The notes below the pieces were generated by a model. It was not told where the DNA came from, made no database searches, and saw nothing but the letters and a program-made list of their open reading frames with translations. The translations under genes and the position numbers were made by a program. A stretch of DNA of 61,873 bases from an uncultured Lentisphaeria bacterium (lineage in GTDB: Bacteria > Verrucomicrobiota > Lentisphaeria > Victivallales > UBA1829), in NCBI GenBank assembly GCA_949287225.1, contig CASEFP010000080.1, positions 1 through 61,873 of the forward strand. Reading direction: 5' to 3'. Within the stretch, counting starts at the first letter, position 1. The number at the start of each line of letters is the position of its first letter. Positions 9,078 through 18,601 of the stretch are shown here, piece by piece.

Positions 9078-9867
9078 GGTGCTCTCCTTCGGGAAGATGA
9101 AAGAATTCCCGCGCGTTTTCCGTGGTCTGCGCGGCGCATTGTTCAAGTGTGATCCCCTTGATTTCGGCCAGACGCTGCGCGATCAGGGGAATGTATCTGG
9201 AATGGTTCGGCTTTCCCCGGTAGGGGACGGGGGCGAGATAGGGTGCATCCGTCTCAAGGACCAGACGGTCCAGCGGGATGGCCGCGATGGTCTGCCGGAT
9301 GTTTTCGGCCATTTTGAAGGTGAGCATTCCCCCGACGCCGAAGAGGGCGCCGTTTTCCAGAAATTTTTCGGCGTATTCTTCCGTCCCTGCGAAGCAGTGC
9401 AGAAGATAAGCTCCTCCCGCGCGCCGGAAGTCCGAAAGCATAGCCAATGAGAGGTCGTAGGCAAGGGTGGAGTGCTCCTTGTCGCGGCAGTGGATCAGCG
9501 CCGGAACACCGAGCTCCAGCGCCAGATTCAGGAACCCTTCGAAAACGCGCTGCTGGGCCGTCCGGCCGGAGGTGTCGTAGTAGAAATCCAGCCCGATCTC
9601 ACCGACGGCGGCAAAGCGGGTGCGGTCCGCAAACATGCGGAATTCGTCAAAACTTTCCGTCATGGCGTCGGCTTCGTGCGGATGGACGCCGGCGGCAAAG
9701 AAGATCGACGGATTTTCGGAGGCGTATTGCGCCGCGCGTTCGGAGTCCGCATAGTCGCCCGCGCAGAGAATCAGGGTGTTCACGGACGCCTCCGCCGCTT
9801 CGGCGGTGTAGATCCGCATGTCCGGGATGAAATCTCCCGCGTGAAAATGGGTGTCGATGAAAACCAT
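9070..9867 (-). CDS. tatD: TatD-family metal-dependent hydrolase (DNase-like)
   Basis: A 265-residue amidohydrolase-like TIM barrel. Metal and active-site motifs are DTHFH (residues 5-9), VHPHEAD, GEIGLDFYY, LIHCRDKEH, LLHCFAG and ETDAPYLAPVPYRGKPNHS, in the family's order and spacing. TatD proteins are Mg-dependent 3'-5' exonucleases or D-aminoacyl-tRNA deacylase-like enzymes of the cytoplasm. It is the first gene of a minus-strand cluster with the UbiA-like and HNH genes. The ATG at 9867 gives the expected N-terminus MVFIDTHFH. Confidence 0.92.
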   Translation of the reverse strand: MVFIDTHFHAGDFIPDMRIYTAEAAEASVNTLILCAGDYADSERAAQYASENPSIFFAAGVHPHEADAMTESFDEFRMFADRTRFAAVGEIGLDFYYDTSGRTAQQRVFEGFLNLALELGVPALIHCRDKEHSTLAYDLSLAMLSDFRRAGGAYLLHCFAGTEEYAEKFLENGALFGVGGMLTFKMAENIRQTIAAIPLDRLVLETDAPYLAPVPYRGKPNHSRYIPLIAQRLAEIKGITLEQCAAQTTENAREFFHLPEGEHHG

Positions 9868-10023
9868 ATCCGTTTCAAAAAGTTTATTTTTCCGTATTGC
9901 ATGTTCCCGGCGGAAGGAAAAGCAGTCTGTAATATAAACGCGGAAGTGTTTTCTTCAAACGGGAAAGAGAAAACTCATGCATTTTCCGTTTTGAAATTGT
10001 AAATGAGACAATCCGGTGTATGG

Positions 10024-10029
10024 TATAAT
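10024..10029 (+). promoter_or_regulatory. Consensus -10 box (TATAAT) before the CaCA exchanger gene
   Basis: A perfect TATAAT lies 35 bases ahead of the ATG at 10065. No good -35 hexamer is seen at normal spacing (TTGTAA lies 21 bases upstream), so this may be an extended -10 or activator-dependent promoter. Confidence 0.4.
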
Positions 10030-10064
10030 CTCCGGACAAAACACATCCGGGAGAGGCAAGAGGG

Positions 10065-11078
10065 ATGGAATTTCATTGTGACAATCTGCTGCTGAATCTT
10101 CTGATTTTCATCGCGGGTTTGTGTTTTCTGATCAAGGGGAGCGGTCTTTTCGTCGATTCCGCGGCGGCACTTGCGCGCATCTGGAAGGTCTCCGAACTGG
10201 TAATCGGACTCACGCTTGTCAGCATCGGGACCTCGCTTCCGGAGTTTGCCAGCAGCTTCTATGCGGCGTGCGCCGGCGAGACGGATTTCATCATCGGCAA
10301 TGTCGTCGGGAGCAACGCCACGAACATCACTCTGATTCTCGGCGCGGGGGTGCTGTGCACGGGAACCCTCACATTTTCCCCGCAGCTCTTTTCCCGCGAC
10401 GCCATCCTGATGCTCGGCGTGTTCGTTGTGACCAATCTGATGGTGTTCGCCACCGACGTGCAGGGCCGTGACGGCGCTCCCGTGCACGGGATCAACATCT
10501 GGTCGGGGATTCTCCTGCTCCTGATGGGGATCGGCTACTGCTTCTATCTCTTCCGGACAACTTCGGAGAAGCCCTCCGAAGCGCCGTCCGCGAGGGAAGT
10601 GCATCCGGAATCCTTTCTGCACGCCTTTGCCGGGCTCTCTGTCGGACTGATCATGCTGATCGCCGGATCGAAGGCGCTGGTGGATACTGTTGTATGGGGT
10701 GCGGAACGCTTCGGAATCGACACGATGGTCATTTCCGCGACGGTCGTCGCTTTCGGCACGTCGGTGCCCGAGCTAGCCGTGACCCTGGCCGGCATTTTCA
10801 AAAAACAGCACGACATTGCGATCGGCAATATCATCGGCAGCTGCATTTTCAACATTTTCCTGATTCTTGGGGTCTGCGCGCTGGTTACGCCGCTCGGGAT
10901 CAACAGTGCCTCGGGAATCATCAATGTTGCGATGATGCTCGGAGCGGGGATTTTCCTGATTCTCTTCATGTCCATGGAGAAGAACGCTCTCTTCCGCTGG
11001 CAGGGAGTGGTCTTTCTCCTTCTCTACGGCGGATTTCTGATTTACAACTTCAAGGATGTCATCAGCCGCTTTTTATGA
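10065..11078 (+). CDS. CaCA-family Na+/Ca2+ (cation) exchanger
   Basis: A 337-residue inner-membrane antiporter with about ten hydrophobic helices in two homologous halves. Each half carries an alpha-repeat. The first is GTSLPEF followed by GNVVGSNATNITLILG; the second is GTSVPELAV followed by GNIIGSCIFNIFLILG. Acidic Glu residues in the GTS-PE motifs coordinate the cation in characterised family members. The halves are joined by a short charged loop (about residues 160-185), as in bacterial YrbG-like proteins. It stands alone after a TATAAT box and 105 bases before metK. Confidence 0.92.
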   Translation: MEFHCDNLLLNLLIFIAGLCFLIKGSGLFVDSAAALARIWKVSELVIGLTLVSIGTSLPEFASSFYAACAGETDFIIGNVVGSNATNITLILGAGVLCTGTLTFSPQLFSRDAILMLGVFVVTNLMVFATDVQGRDGAPVHGINIWSGILLLLMGIGYCFYLFRTTSEKPSEAPSAREVHPESFLHAFAGLSVGLIMLIAGSKALVDTVVWGAERFGIDTMVISATVVAFGTSVPELAVTLAGIFKKQHDIAIGNIIGSCIFNIFLILGVCALVTPLGINSASGIINVAMMLGAGIFLILFMSMEKNALFRWQGVVFLLLYGGFLIYNFKDVISRFL

Positions 11079-11183
11079 GAAATCCGACTCTTTCCGATTG
11101 TAAAAAGCGCCAACGGAATGTAAATTACCACGCAAAATTGAAAAAAGAACCAAAATATGCTTAACAATAAGGAACTTTGACCC

Positions 11184-12518
11184 ATGAGCAAGATTTACGC
11201 CGATCACATCTTCACCTCCGAGTCCGTTTCGGAAGGGCATCCCGACAAGGTCTGCGATCAGATTTCCGACGCTGTCCTCGACGCCTGCCTGAGACAGGAT
11301 CCCGAAAGCCGCGTCGCCTGCGAAACGCTCTGCACGACCGACCTCATCGTGATTTCCGGCGAGATCACCACCAAGGCGAAAATCAACTGGGAGGAGCTCG
11401 CCCGCGGTGTTGTCCGTGACATCGGCTACAATGACAAGAACATCGGTTTTTCCGCCGACGACTGCAAAGTGTTCGTCTGCGTGCATACCCAGTCGCCGGA
11501 CATCTCGCAGGGTGTCTCCGTCGGCGAGGGGCTCCACAAGGAGCAGGGCGCCGGCGACCAGGGCATGATGTTCGGTTATGCCAGCAACGAAACGAAGGAA
11601 CTCATGCCGGCGACCATTGTCTACGCCCACAAGATCGTGCAGGAGCTTGCCCGCCTCCGCAAGACTCAGCCGAAGAAATACGCATTTCTGCGTCCCGACT
11701 CCAAAAGCCAGGTCTCGATGCGTTATGTTGACGGAAAACCCGTGTCCGTCGAGGCGGTTGTCGTCTCCCATCAGCATACGCCGGACATGAAGCGCGAGGA
11801 TCTGGAAAAACTCGTGAAAGAGGTTGTGAAAAAGGTCATTCCCGCGAAATACCTCAAAGGAAAAGTCCAGTATCATATCAACCCGACCGGGCGTTTCGTC
11901 GTCGGAGGTCCCAACGGCGATACCGGGCTGACCGGAAGAAAGATCATTGTGGACACCTACGGCGGCGTCGGCTCCCACGGCGGCGGCGCTTTCTCCGGCA
12001 AGGATCCCTCCAAGGTCGACCGTTCCGCCGCCTACATGGGGCGCTACATCGCCAAGAACATCGTGGCTTCCGGGCTTGCCGACAAGTGCGAGATTCAGCT
12101 CGCCTATGCGATCGGCGTCGCCCAGCCGCTCTCCATCAACGTGGACACCTACGGCACCGGCATCTTCGATGACGACGCGATTCTGGAGAAGGTTGTCCGC
12201 AAAGTGTTCGACATGACTCCCGTCGGCATCATCAGGACGCTCGGGCTCAAGAAGCCCGACACCTGGTCCTATCGCGATACCGCCTCCTACGGTCATTTCG
12301 GCCGCGACGGTTTCCCGTGGGAGAGAGTCGATAAGATCGAGGCGCTTCTGAACGAGGCTGAAAAATACTGCGGCGACGAGTGCGAATGCGAATGCTGCCA
12401 CGGTGAACATGCCGCGGCGGAAAAAAAGGCGGAGAAGAAAGCCGCACCCAAAGCGGAAAAGAAAGCCGAAAAGAAAGCCGAAAAGAAAGCTTCCGGCAAA
12501 AAAGCAGCGAAGAAGTGA
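11184..12518 (+). CDS. metK: S-adenosylmethionine synthetase with Cys-rich and Lys/Ala-rich C-terminal tail
   Basis: This enzyme makes SAM from methionine and ATP. Family motifs include [13 protein letters not shown] (residues 10-22), [42 protein letters not shown] and the late [13 protein letters not shown]. At 444 residues it is about 50 longer than the usual 385-395. The extra C-terminus is a Cys/His-rich patch ([14 protein letters not shown]) followed by [13 protein letters not shown] repeats. AAGGA lies 10 bases before ATG 11184. No SAM riboswitch was recognised in the 105-base leader. It heads a SAM-cycle set with the adenosine-kinase-like gene and ahcY. Confidence 0.96.
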   Translation: MSKIYADHIFTSESVSEGHPDKVCDQISDAVLDACLRQDPESRVACETLCTTDLIVISGEITTKAKINWEELARGVVRDIGYNDKNIGFSADDCKVFVCVHTQSPDISQGVSVGEGLHKEQGAGDQGMMFGYASNETKELMPATIVYAHKIVQELARLRKTQPKKYAFLRPDSKSQVSMRYVDGKPVSVEAVVVSHQHTPDMKREDLEKLVKEVVKKVIPAKYLKGKVQYHINPTGRFVVGGPNGDTGLTGRKIIVDTYGGVGSHGGGAFSGKDPSKVDRSAAYMGRYIAKNIVASGLADKCEIQLAYAIGVAQPLSINVDTYGTGIFDDDAILEKVVRKVFDMTPVGIIRTLGLKKPDTWSYRDTASYGHFGRDGFPWERVDKIEALLNEAEKYCGDECECECCHGEHAAAEKKAEKKAAPKAEKKAEKKAEKKASGKKAAKK

Positions 12519-12534
12519 GCGGAGAAGGTTTTTC

Positions 12535-13557
12535 ATGAATTCCGACTCCGTTAAAATCCTCGGCGCGGGGAGCGCGCTTCTGGACATTCTTGCCCGTGTG
12601 GACGATTCCTTCCTCTCGAAGTACGTCGAGGGGGAAAAGGGCGGCATGCTCCTCGTTGATTCCGCCGCGCAGCGGAAGCTGATCGGGTGCATTGACGGAA
12701 ATGCCATGTCCCGGGCGATCGGCGGCTCCGCGTTCAACACGATTTCCGCGCTGACTTCGCTCGGGATGAAAACCGCGTTTCTCGGGAAGCTCGGGCGTGA
12801 TGAAAACGGCTCCTATTACGCGGACGCCTACCGGAAGCTCGGCGGCGACGCTTCGTCGTTCAAATATCATGAATCGGTACCGACGGGCACATGTCTCTCG
12901 CTTGTGACGCCCGATTCCGAGCGGACGATGCGGACCGATCTGGGAGCCTCTTCGACGCTCTGTGCCGACGATGTCTCCGAAGACGATTTCAAGGGTGTGA
13001 CCCATGTTCACATCGAGGGGTATCTTCTCTTTTTCCTCGACACGGTGCGGAAGATTCTTTCGCTTGCGAAGTGTGCCGGTTGCACGGTCAGTCTGGATTT
13101 CGCCTCGTTCGAGGTGGTCCGCATGTTCCGGAAGGAGCTTCCGGAACTTCTGGAAAAATATGTGGATGTGATTTTTGCCAACGAGGACGAGGCGCGCGCT
13201 TTCTGCGCTATGGATTCCTTCTCGCCCGAGGCCGCCGCGGATGAACTTTCGCGTTACTGCTCCACGGTTGTCGTGAAGCTCGGGCGCGAGGGTTCCTTCA
13301 TCCGGGAGAAATCCGTCGATTACCGGATTCCCCCCGTGCTTGCCGAGGCAGTCGATACGACCGGGGCGGGGGATCTCTGGCAGGCTGGTTTCCTCTACGG
13401 GTATCTGAACGGGTGCGGAGTTGAGGCGGCGGGGCGCATGGGTTCCGTGCTCGGTTCGGAGATCGTCCGAGTGCTCGGAGCCCAGATCCCTCCCGCGCGC
13501 TGGGGCGCGATCCGGGAACAGTTCCAAACGATCAGACAGCAGTATGCAGTAAAATAA
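12535..13557 (+). CDS. PfkB-family kinase, probable adenosine kinase
   Basis: A 340-residue ribokinase-fold enzyme. It opens [17 protein letters not shown], has the Gly-rich AIGGSAFNT motif and the PfkB signature [13 protein letters not shown] with its catalytic Asp. The N-terminal pattern resembles the bacterial adenosine kinase-like group. Its position between metK and ahcY makes adenosine the likely substrate: SAH hydrolase releases adenosine, and phosphorylation to AMP would pull that reversible reaction forward. ATG 12535 lies 16 bases after the metK stop with GGAGAAGG upstream. Another nucleoside or sugar cannot be excluded from sequence alone. Confidence 0.8.
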   Translation: MNSDSVKILGAGSALLDILARVDDSFLSKYVEGEKGGMLLVDSAAQRKLIGCIDGNAMSRAIGGSAFNTISALTSLGMKTAFLGKLGRDENGSYYADAYRKLGGDASSFKYHESVPTGTCLSLVTPDSERTMRTDLGASSTLCADDVSEDDFKGVTHVHIEGYLLFFLDTVRKILSLAKCAGCTVSLDFASFEVVRMFRKELPELLEKYVDVIFANEDEARAFCAMDSFSPEAAADELSRYCSTVVVKLGREGSFIREKSVDYRIPPVLAEAVDTTGAGDLWQAGFLYGYLNGCGVEAAGRMGSVLGSEIVRVLGAQIPPARWGAIREQFQTIRQQYAVK

Positions 13558-13568
13558 AGGATGCAATC

Positions 13569-15014
13569 ATGGTTAAGGTGAAAGCGCCTACGAAGGCGAA
13601 GAAACAGTTTTCCGACTACAAGGTGAAAGATATTGCGCTTGCGGATTTCGGGCGCAGGGAGCTCGACATTGCCGAAAAGGAGATGCCCGGGCTGATGGCC
13701 GCGCGCCGGAAATACGGAAAAAAGAAACCGCTCAAGGGCGTGCGGATCATGGGAAGTCTGCATATGACGATCCAGACCGCCGCATTGATTGAAACGCTTC
13801 TTGAGCTCGGCGCGGATGTCCGCTGGGCCTCCTGCAACATTTTCTCGACACAGGATCACGCCGCCGCCGCAATGGCCGCGCGGGGGGTTCCGGTGTTCGC
13901 CTGGAAGGGCGAGACGCTGGAGGAATACTGGGATTGCACCTACCGCGCCATGACCTGGCCGGACGGCTCCGGCCCCGACCAGATCGTCGATGACGGCGGA
14001 GATGCCACGCTTCTGGTTCACCTCGGCGTCAGTGCCGAGAAGAATCCGCGCATTCTCGATAAAAAGCCCGAAAGCGAGGAGCAGGGCGTGATCTTCCGCC
14101 TCCTGAAACGGGTGCTCAAGGAGAAGCCCGGCCACTGGGCGAAGGTTGCGAAGAAACTGCGCGGCGTCTCCGAGGAGACGACCACGGGCGTCCACCGTCT
14201 GCTCCAGCTTGAGGAACGCGGCGAACTGCTCTTCCCGGCGATCAACGTCAACGATTCCGTCACGAAGTCCAAGTTCGACAACATTTACGGCTGCCGCCAC
14301 TCGCTGACGGACGGGATCAAGCGCGCGCTGGATGTGATGCTCTCCGGCAAGGTCGCCTGCGTCTGCGGCTACGGCGACGTCGGCAAGGGATGTTCCGAGG
14401 CGCTCAAGAACGAGCGCGCCCGCGTGCTGGTCACCGAGATCGATCCGATCTGCGCCCTGCAGGCGTGCATGGCGGGACTCCAGGTCGTGACGGTCGAGGA
14501 GGCGCTTCCCGAGGCGGACCTCTATGTGACCACCACCGGCAATGTGGACATCATCACCGCCGAGCACATGGCGAAGATGAAGGATCAGGCGATCGTCTGC
14601 AACATCGGCCATTTCGATGATGAAATTCAGGTTGCGAAGCTGAAAGCTTATCCGGGAGTGACCGTGACCGAGATCAAAGGCTGTGAATGCCCGGTTCACA
14701 AGTTCACGTTCAAGGACGGGCACAGCATCTATTTGCTGGCGGAGGGCCGTCTTGTGAACCTCGGCTGCGCGACGGGACATCCCAGCTTCGTGATGAGCTG
14801 CTCGTTCACAAACCAGACGCTCGCCCAGATCAAACTGGCGACCGAGAATCTTAAGACTGCCGTCTACCGTCTGCCCAAGGAGCTTGACGAGGAAGTCGCA
14901 CGCCTTCATCTGGAGAAGCTCGGCGCCCACCTGACGACACTGAACAAAAAACAGGCGGACTACATCGGCGTTCCCGTCGAGGGACCCTACAAACCGGAAC
15001 ATTACCGGTATTGA
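13569..15014 (+). CDS. ahcY: Adenosylhomocysteinase (SAH hydrolase)
   Basis: A 481-residue NAD-dependent enzyme that splits S-adenosylhomocysteine into adenosine and homocysteine. Motifs include [16 protein letters not shown] (residues 61-76), [28 protein letters not shown], the NAD-binding [18 protein letters not shown] and the C-terminal PYKPEHYRY. Length fits the long bacterial form with the roughly 40-residue insertion. ATG 13569 is 11 bases after the kinase gene. It completes the methylation-cycle trio and ends 31 bases before a converging gene, with no clear terminator. Confidence 0.97.
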   Translation: MVKVKAPTKAKKQFSDYKVKDIALADFGRRELDIAEKEMPGLMAARRKYGKKKPLKGVRIMGSLHMTIQTAALIETLLELGADVRWASCNIFSTQDHAAAAMAARGVPVFAWKGETLEEYWDCTYRAMTWPDGSGPDQIVDDGGDATLLVHLGVSAEKNPRILDKKPESEEQGVIFRLLKRVLKEKPGHWAKVAKKLRGVSEETTTGVHRLLQLEERGELLFPAINVNDSVTKSKFDNIYGCRHSLTDGIKRALDVMLSGKVACVCGYGDVGKGCSEALKNERARVLVTEIDPICALQACMAGLQVVTVEEALPEADLYVTTTGNVDIITAEHMAKMKDQAIVCNIGHFDDEIQVAKLKAYPGVTVTEIKGCECPVHKFTFKDGHSIYLLAEGRLVNLGCATGHPSFVMSCSFTNQTLAQIKLATENLKTAVYRLPKELDEEVARLHLEKLGAHLTTLNKKQADYIGVPVEGPYKPEHYRY

Positions 15015-15044
15015 GAAATGCTGTTTTGCGCTGTGTGACGCTTC

Positions 15045-16982
15045 TCAGAAAAGGAACATCGCGCAGTCATTTGCCCGGACGCGGAGGGTGGATTCTCCCG
15101 TTTCCGCGTTCCGGCAGACGATGCGGGACGGAAGATTCAGCGTGACATCCTCGTTTTTCCGGTTGAATGCGCAGACGAAGCCGTGTCCGGCTTTGCCTTT
15201 TCTGATGAATGCGTCGAAATCGTCCTCATTGCGGAGAATTTCCAGTTCCGTGAGAGTGTTTCTGTCCGCGGCTTCCTGAAATGCCTTTGTAAAACACGCG
15301 GCTCTTGCCCGGATGTCCGGCGGGAGATTCCGCAGATCGCCGGATACCAGCGGCGCGCCTGCAAAAGAGCTGAGAAGGTATTCCGGAGCACTTTCATTCT
15401 GCAGCACGAGAAGCCCGCCGAGAATCCGTTCCGGGGGAAGCTTGGCGAACCATCGGTAGAAGAGTTTCCGGATTTTTACGATGCTCTGGAATTCGCCTTC
15501 TTTTCCGGAAAGATTCGAGACATGGTGCAGGTCGCTGAATTCCAGAGCCGCGATATTCGGGCGGTCCGTGCCGAAGGATTCAAAACTGAAATCCACGATG
15601 AGTTCCGGATGGCGCTTTTTCAGTTCGTTTCGGAGGAAAAGAAGTCCCCGGTACATTTCGATGACGGAATCCTCCCAGGAGTGATGGAACGCGTGGTCTC
15701 TGCTGTGGCAGCCGTACGGCTGGACGGCGTACGGGCTCAGGATGGAGGAGAAATCCAGCTTGAAATAGTCCACATGATACCGTTCCGCAAGCGCGGAGAG
15801 CTCTTCGAGAATTTTTTCCCGGTGCCTGCTGGCGAAACAGAGAATTTTTGATTCCCCTGATTTCTTGAGACTTCCGTCGGCAAGACGGCAGACGTCGTCG
15901 TCCGGAGTGTCCGGCGCGCCGTAGGTGGTTCCGATGTTGTACCAGAGTCCGAACAGGAGTCCCATTCCGTGTATGCTCTTGCTCAGGGAGTCCAGTCCGC
16001 GGGGGAATTTTTTCTTGTCCACGGCGCGGTTGTCGTCGGTGAACCATCCGTCGTCCAGCACGAAATAACGGAAACCGAGCGACCGCGCATTTTCCGCCAG
16101 ATCCAGAATGAGCGCTTCGTCAATCTGTTTCAGGAATGGCAGCCAGGTGCAGTACATGACGCCCTGCGGCAGTCCCTGCGGGGGGAGCACCGTCCGGAGG
16201 AGGGCGCGGAAGGCGGACTCTCCCGCATTGCGGTCTCCGGAATAGAGAAGCAGGAAAGAATGATCCGCGCGGAAAAGTTCGCCTTTCCGCAGATGTTTGG
16301 CGAACGGAACCGCGCCCATGGAATAGGAGACGTCCATGGAAGACCAGTGGCTGTATCCGAGGAAGCGGCGCAGGGGACCGGGAGCGGCACTCCCGCAGAG
16401 AAATCCCTCGTGAAGGAGAGGATTGTGGCAGCGGATGATGTCCGTTGTGCCTTCGACGGCGAAATTCACCGGAAGAAGCGTGTCGTCCGTACCCTGATAA
16501 TAATCGCAGTCGCAGGGGCGTCCGGGATAAAAGCAGAAGCTGTCGAACACAAGTTCGGAGATACGGATGTCATCCTCGAGCGCTTCGATTTCCAGCTGTT
16601 TGACGAATCCGGGAATTTCCCGGAAAACGCGGTAGGAGATTGTGACGTTTGCCGGGGCGTGTTTCAGTGCAAAATGAAGACGGAGCTCTTCTGTGTTTTC
16701 GTCCGGTCTGCGGATTTCCGCCTCAAGGAATTCCGGCGCATTCGAACGCGGCTCCGGATTGCCGTCCACCTCTCGGATGCGCGGTTCGAACCAGCTCGGC
16801 ATTTTTTTTCCGTTGATGCGGAAGGAGAATTCAGATTCCTTTCCGCGGCAGTATTCGGTCCCTGTTGTCTTATTGACGAGGGAATCAGAATAAAATCCAT
16901 TTGCGTCCCAGGCAAGATGCCTGGAAAAAAAGCGGTTGTGAAGCAGGACCGAATCGGTTCCGCGGCTGATCATGTTTGACAT
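15045..16982 (-). CDS. GH36-like alpha-galactosidase
   Basis: A 645-residue glycoside hydrolase of clan GH-D type. An N-terminal beta-sandwich (about 1-270) precedes a TIM barrel with YFVLDDGWF and the nucleophile motif DYFKLDFSS. FESFGTDRPN and LEFSDLHHVSN follow, where the acid/base Asp is expected, then a C-terminal beta domain. There is no signal peptide, so it should act in the cytoplasm on imported alpha-galactosides. ATG 16982 (MSNMISRGTD) has AAAGGA 7 bases upstream; further upstream codons are not needed. The acid/base region is divergent from classical GH36, so substrate specificity is open. Confidence 0.82.
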   Translation of the reverse strand: MSNMISRGTDSVLLHNRFFSRHLAWDANGFYSDSLVNKTTGTEYCRGKESEFSFRINGKKMPSWFEPRIREVDGNPEPRSNAPEFLEAEIRRPDENTEELRLHFALKHAPANVTISYRVFREIPGFVKQLEIEALEDDIRISELVFDSFCFYPGRPCDCDYYQGTDDTLLPVNFAVEGTTDIIRCHNPLLHEGFLCGSAAPGPLRRFLGYSHWSSMDVSYSMGAVPFAKHLRKGELFRADHSFLLLYSGDRNAGESAFRALLRTVLPPQGLPQGVMYCTWLPFLKQIDEALILDLAENARSLGFRYFVLDDGWFTDDNRAVDKKKFPRGLDSLSKSIHGMGLLFGLWYNIGTTYGAPDTPDDDVCRLADGSLKKSGESKILCFASRHREKILEELSALAERYHVDYFKLDFSSILSPYAVQPYGCHSRDHAFHHSWEDSVIEMYRGLLFLRNELKKRHPELIVDFSFESFGTDRPNIAALEFSDLHHVSNLSGKEGEFQSIVKIRKLFYRWFAKLPPERILGGLLVLQNESAPEYLLSSFAGAPLVSGDLRNLPPDIRARAACFTKAFQEAADRNTLTELEILRNEDDFDAFIRKGKAGHGFVCAFNRKNEDVTLNLPSRIVCRNAETGESTLRVRANDCAMFLF

Positions 16983-17198
16983 TTTGGAATCCTTTCCCCG
17001 TGCAAGGCGGTTTGTCCTGCGTTGTTCCGGATTTGGCGTTTGACGGATACAATAACATCGGGGAATGCTCCTTGCAAGCCGGAAGAATATTTTTCCGTGC
17101 ACGGGGATGCCCGGATTCCGTCGGAACAAGAATTTCATTTCCGCTTTCGCCAGGCTTTTCCCCCCCTCAAATGTTTTTCTTCATTCCGGAGGAGCGGA

Positions 17199-17254
17199 GG
17201 CATGAGAAAAAAGGAATTTCTTATGCCAGCGGCCGCTCCAGCGCTTGTAAGCGC
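17199..17254. promoter_or_regulatory. Cluster of three palindromes upstream of the alpha-galactosidase gene
   Basis: Three symmetric elements lie side by side. The first pairs GGCATGAGAAA (17199-17209) with TTTCTTATGCC (17217-17227), one mismatch. The second is the perfect AGCGGCCGCT (17229-17238). The third, GCGCTTGTAAGCGC (17241-17254), is of the form bound by LacI-family repressors. They could control the minus-strand alpha-galactosidase or, less likely, prs. The rest of the 595-base interval 16983-17577 holds the prs promoter and leader; no convincing gene was seen in it. Confidence 0.4.
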
Positions 17255-17298
17255 CTCGGAAGCGGGGAAGAGTTTTTGAAAAAAATTGCGGAAAAAAT

Positions 17299-17326
17299 TT
17301 GCTTTTTTTCCGGGAAATGCTAAATT
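17299..17326 (+). promoter_or_regulatory. Putative promoter of the prs-dnaB operon
   Basis: TTGCTT (17299-17304), 16 bases, then TAAATT (17321-17326). The TTGCTTTTTTTC beginning is identical to that of the marC promoter at 45698. It implies a leader of about 245 bases containing the hairpin GCCGCT (17393-17398) / AGCGGC (17404-17409). Confidence 0.45.
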
Positions 17327-17577
17327 AAAAAATCCCGATATGGGAAACCTTAATCCGAAAGATGGATTCTGAAGTCGTCCGGTTCGCCGGATGCCGCTCG
17401 CGCAGCGGCTTGACAAGCCCGAAAGGTTTCTGCAAAGGATATGTGCGCCGCCGTTTCAAGGTAGTGCGATGCGTGTATCCTGCCTGTCAAGAACTGTCGT
17501 GTCTCCGCTTCCGGATGGAAGAATTCCTTATTTCGGAAAAAATGTTCAACCACCTTTGGAAGGGAGCGATCTGCGAT

Positions 17578-18555
17578 ATGGACGGTTATGCAAGAGACAT
17601 CAAGCTTTTCAGCGGAACGGCCAACCCGACGCTGGCTGCGTCAATTGCCAGACATCTGGAAATGGAACTCGGACACGTGAACGTCGAGCGTTTCCCCGAC
17701 GGCGAAATCTTCGTCCAGTACATCGACAATCTCAGAACCGCGGACGTCTTTCTCATTCAGCCGACCTGCAATCCGACCAATGAAAACATCATGGAGCTCC
17801 TGATCATGCTGGACGCGGCGCGGCGCGCATCCGCAGCGCGGATCACGGCCGTGATCCCGTTCTTCGGCTACGCGAGACAGGACCGCAAAGACCGCCCGCG
17901 CGTGCCGATCACCGCGAAACTGGTCGCCAATCTCCTGACCGTCGCTGGCGCAAACCGGATTCTCACGATGGATCTGCATGCACAGCAGATTCAGGGCTTC
18001 TTCGATATTCCCGTGGATCATCTCTACGCGTCCCCGATCATGATCCCGTATCTGCGCGACCACCTGAAGATCAACGGCGAAGCCGTGATCGTCGCGCCGG
18101 ACTCCGGAAGCGTGAAGCTGGCACACTCCTTCGCCGACCGCCTCAACTGCGGTTTCGCCGTCGTCGCCAAACGCCGGGTCAGCGCGACCACGGTGGAGTC
18201 CTCCCATCTCGTCGGCGATGTCAAGGACCGCGACTGCGTGATCTGCGACGACCTCACCTCCACGGCGGGCACCCTCTGCGCCGCGGCGGAACTCCTCAAG
18301 AAAGAGGGGGCGAAAAAGGTCTATGCGGTCGTCTCCCACTGCCTCCTGACTGAGGCCGCGCAGGAAAAACTCAAAAACAGTGCGATCGAGGAACTCGTCA
18401 CGACCAACTCCGTGCCGCACACGGATTTGGAAGGCGGCCGGGTCCGGACGCTCTGCATCGCCCCGCTTCTGGCGCGCGCGATCAAGCGGATTCACGACGG
18501 AGAATCCGTGTCGAGCCTCTTCCGTGTGAATCCCGAGGCAATGCTTTTTTTCTGA
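17578..18555 (+). CDS. prs: Ribose-phosphate pyrophosphokinase
   Basis: A 325-residue enzyme making PRPP from ribose 5-phosphate and ATP for purine, pyrimidine, His and Trp synthesis. It has IKLFSGTANPTLAASIA at the start, FPDGEIFV, FFGYARQDRKDRPR (ATP/flexible loop), MDLHAQQIQGFFDIPVDHL (divalent-metal/PRPP signature) and the PRPP loop VICDDLTSTAGTL. The start is taken as ATG 17578 with AGGGAG upstream. An in-frame ATG at 17542 would add 12 non-conserved residues. It heads the conserved order prs-rplY-pth-rpsF-ssb-rpsR-rplI-dnaB. Confidence 0.93.
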   Translation: MDGYARDIKLFSGTANPTLAASIARHLEMELGHVNVERFPDGEIFVQYIDNLRTADVFLIQPTCNPTNENIMELLIMLDAARRASAARITAVIPFFGYARQDRKDRPRVPITAKLVANLLTVAGANRILTMDLHAQQIQGFFDIPVDHLYASPIMIPYLRDHLKINGEAVIVAPDSGSVKLAHSFADRLNCGFAVVAKRRVSATTVESSHLVGDVKDRDCVICDDLTSTAGTLCAAAELLKKEGAKKVYAVVSHCLLTEAAQEKLKNSAIEELVTTNSVPHTDLEGGRVRTLCIAPLLARAIKRIHDGESVSSLFRVNPEAMLFF

Positions 18556-18601
18556 AGAAATAATAAACTCAAGTGTTTCATAACATAAGGAAACGTAAGA
18601 A

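Noticed and set aside
11079..11183. Possible SAM riboswitch ahead of metK
   Set aside because: The 105-base leader is AU-rich and lacks the stems and conserved core of the SAM riboswitch classes I can recognise.
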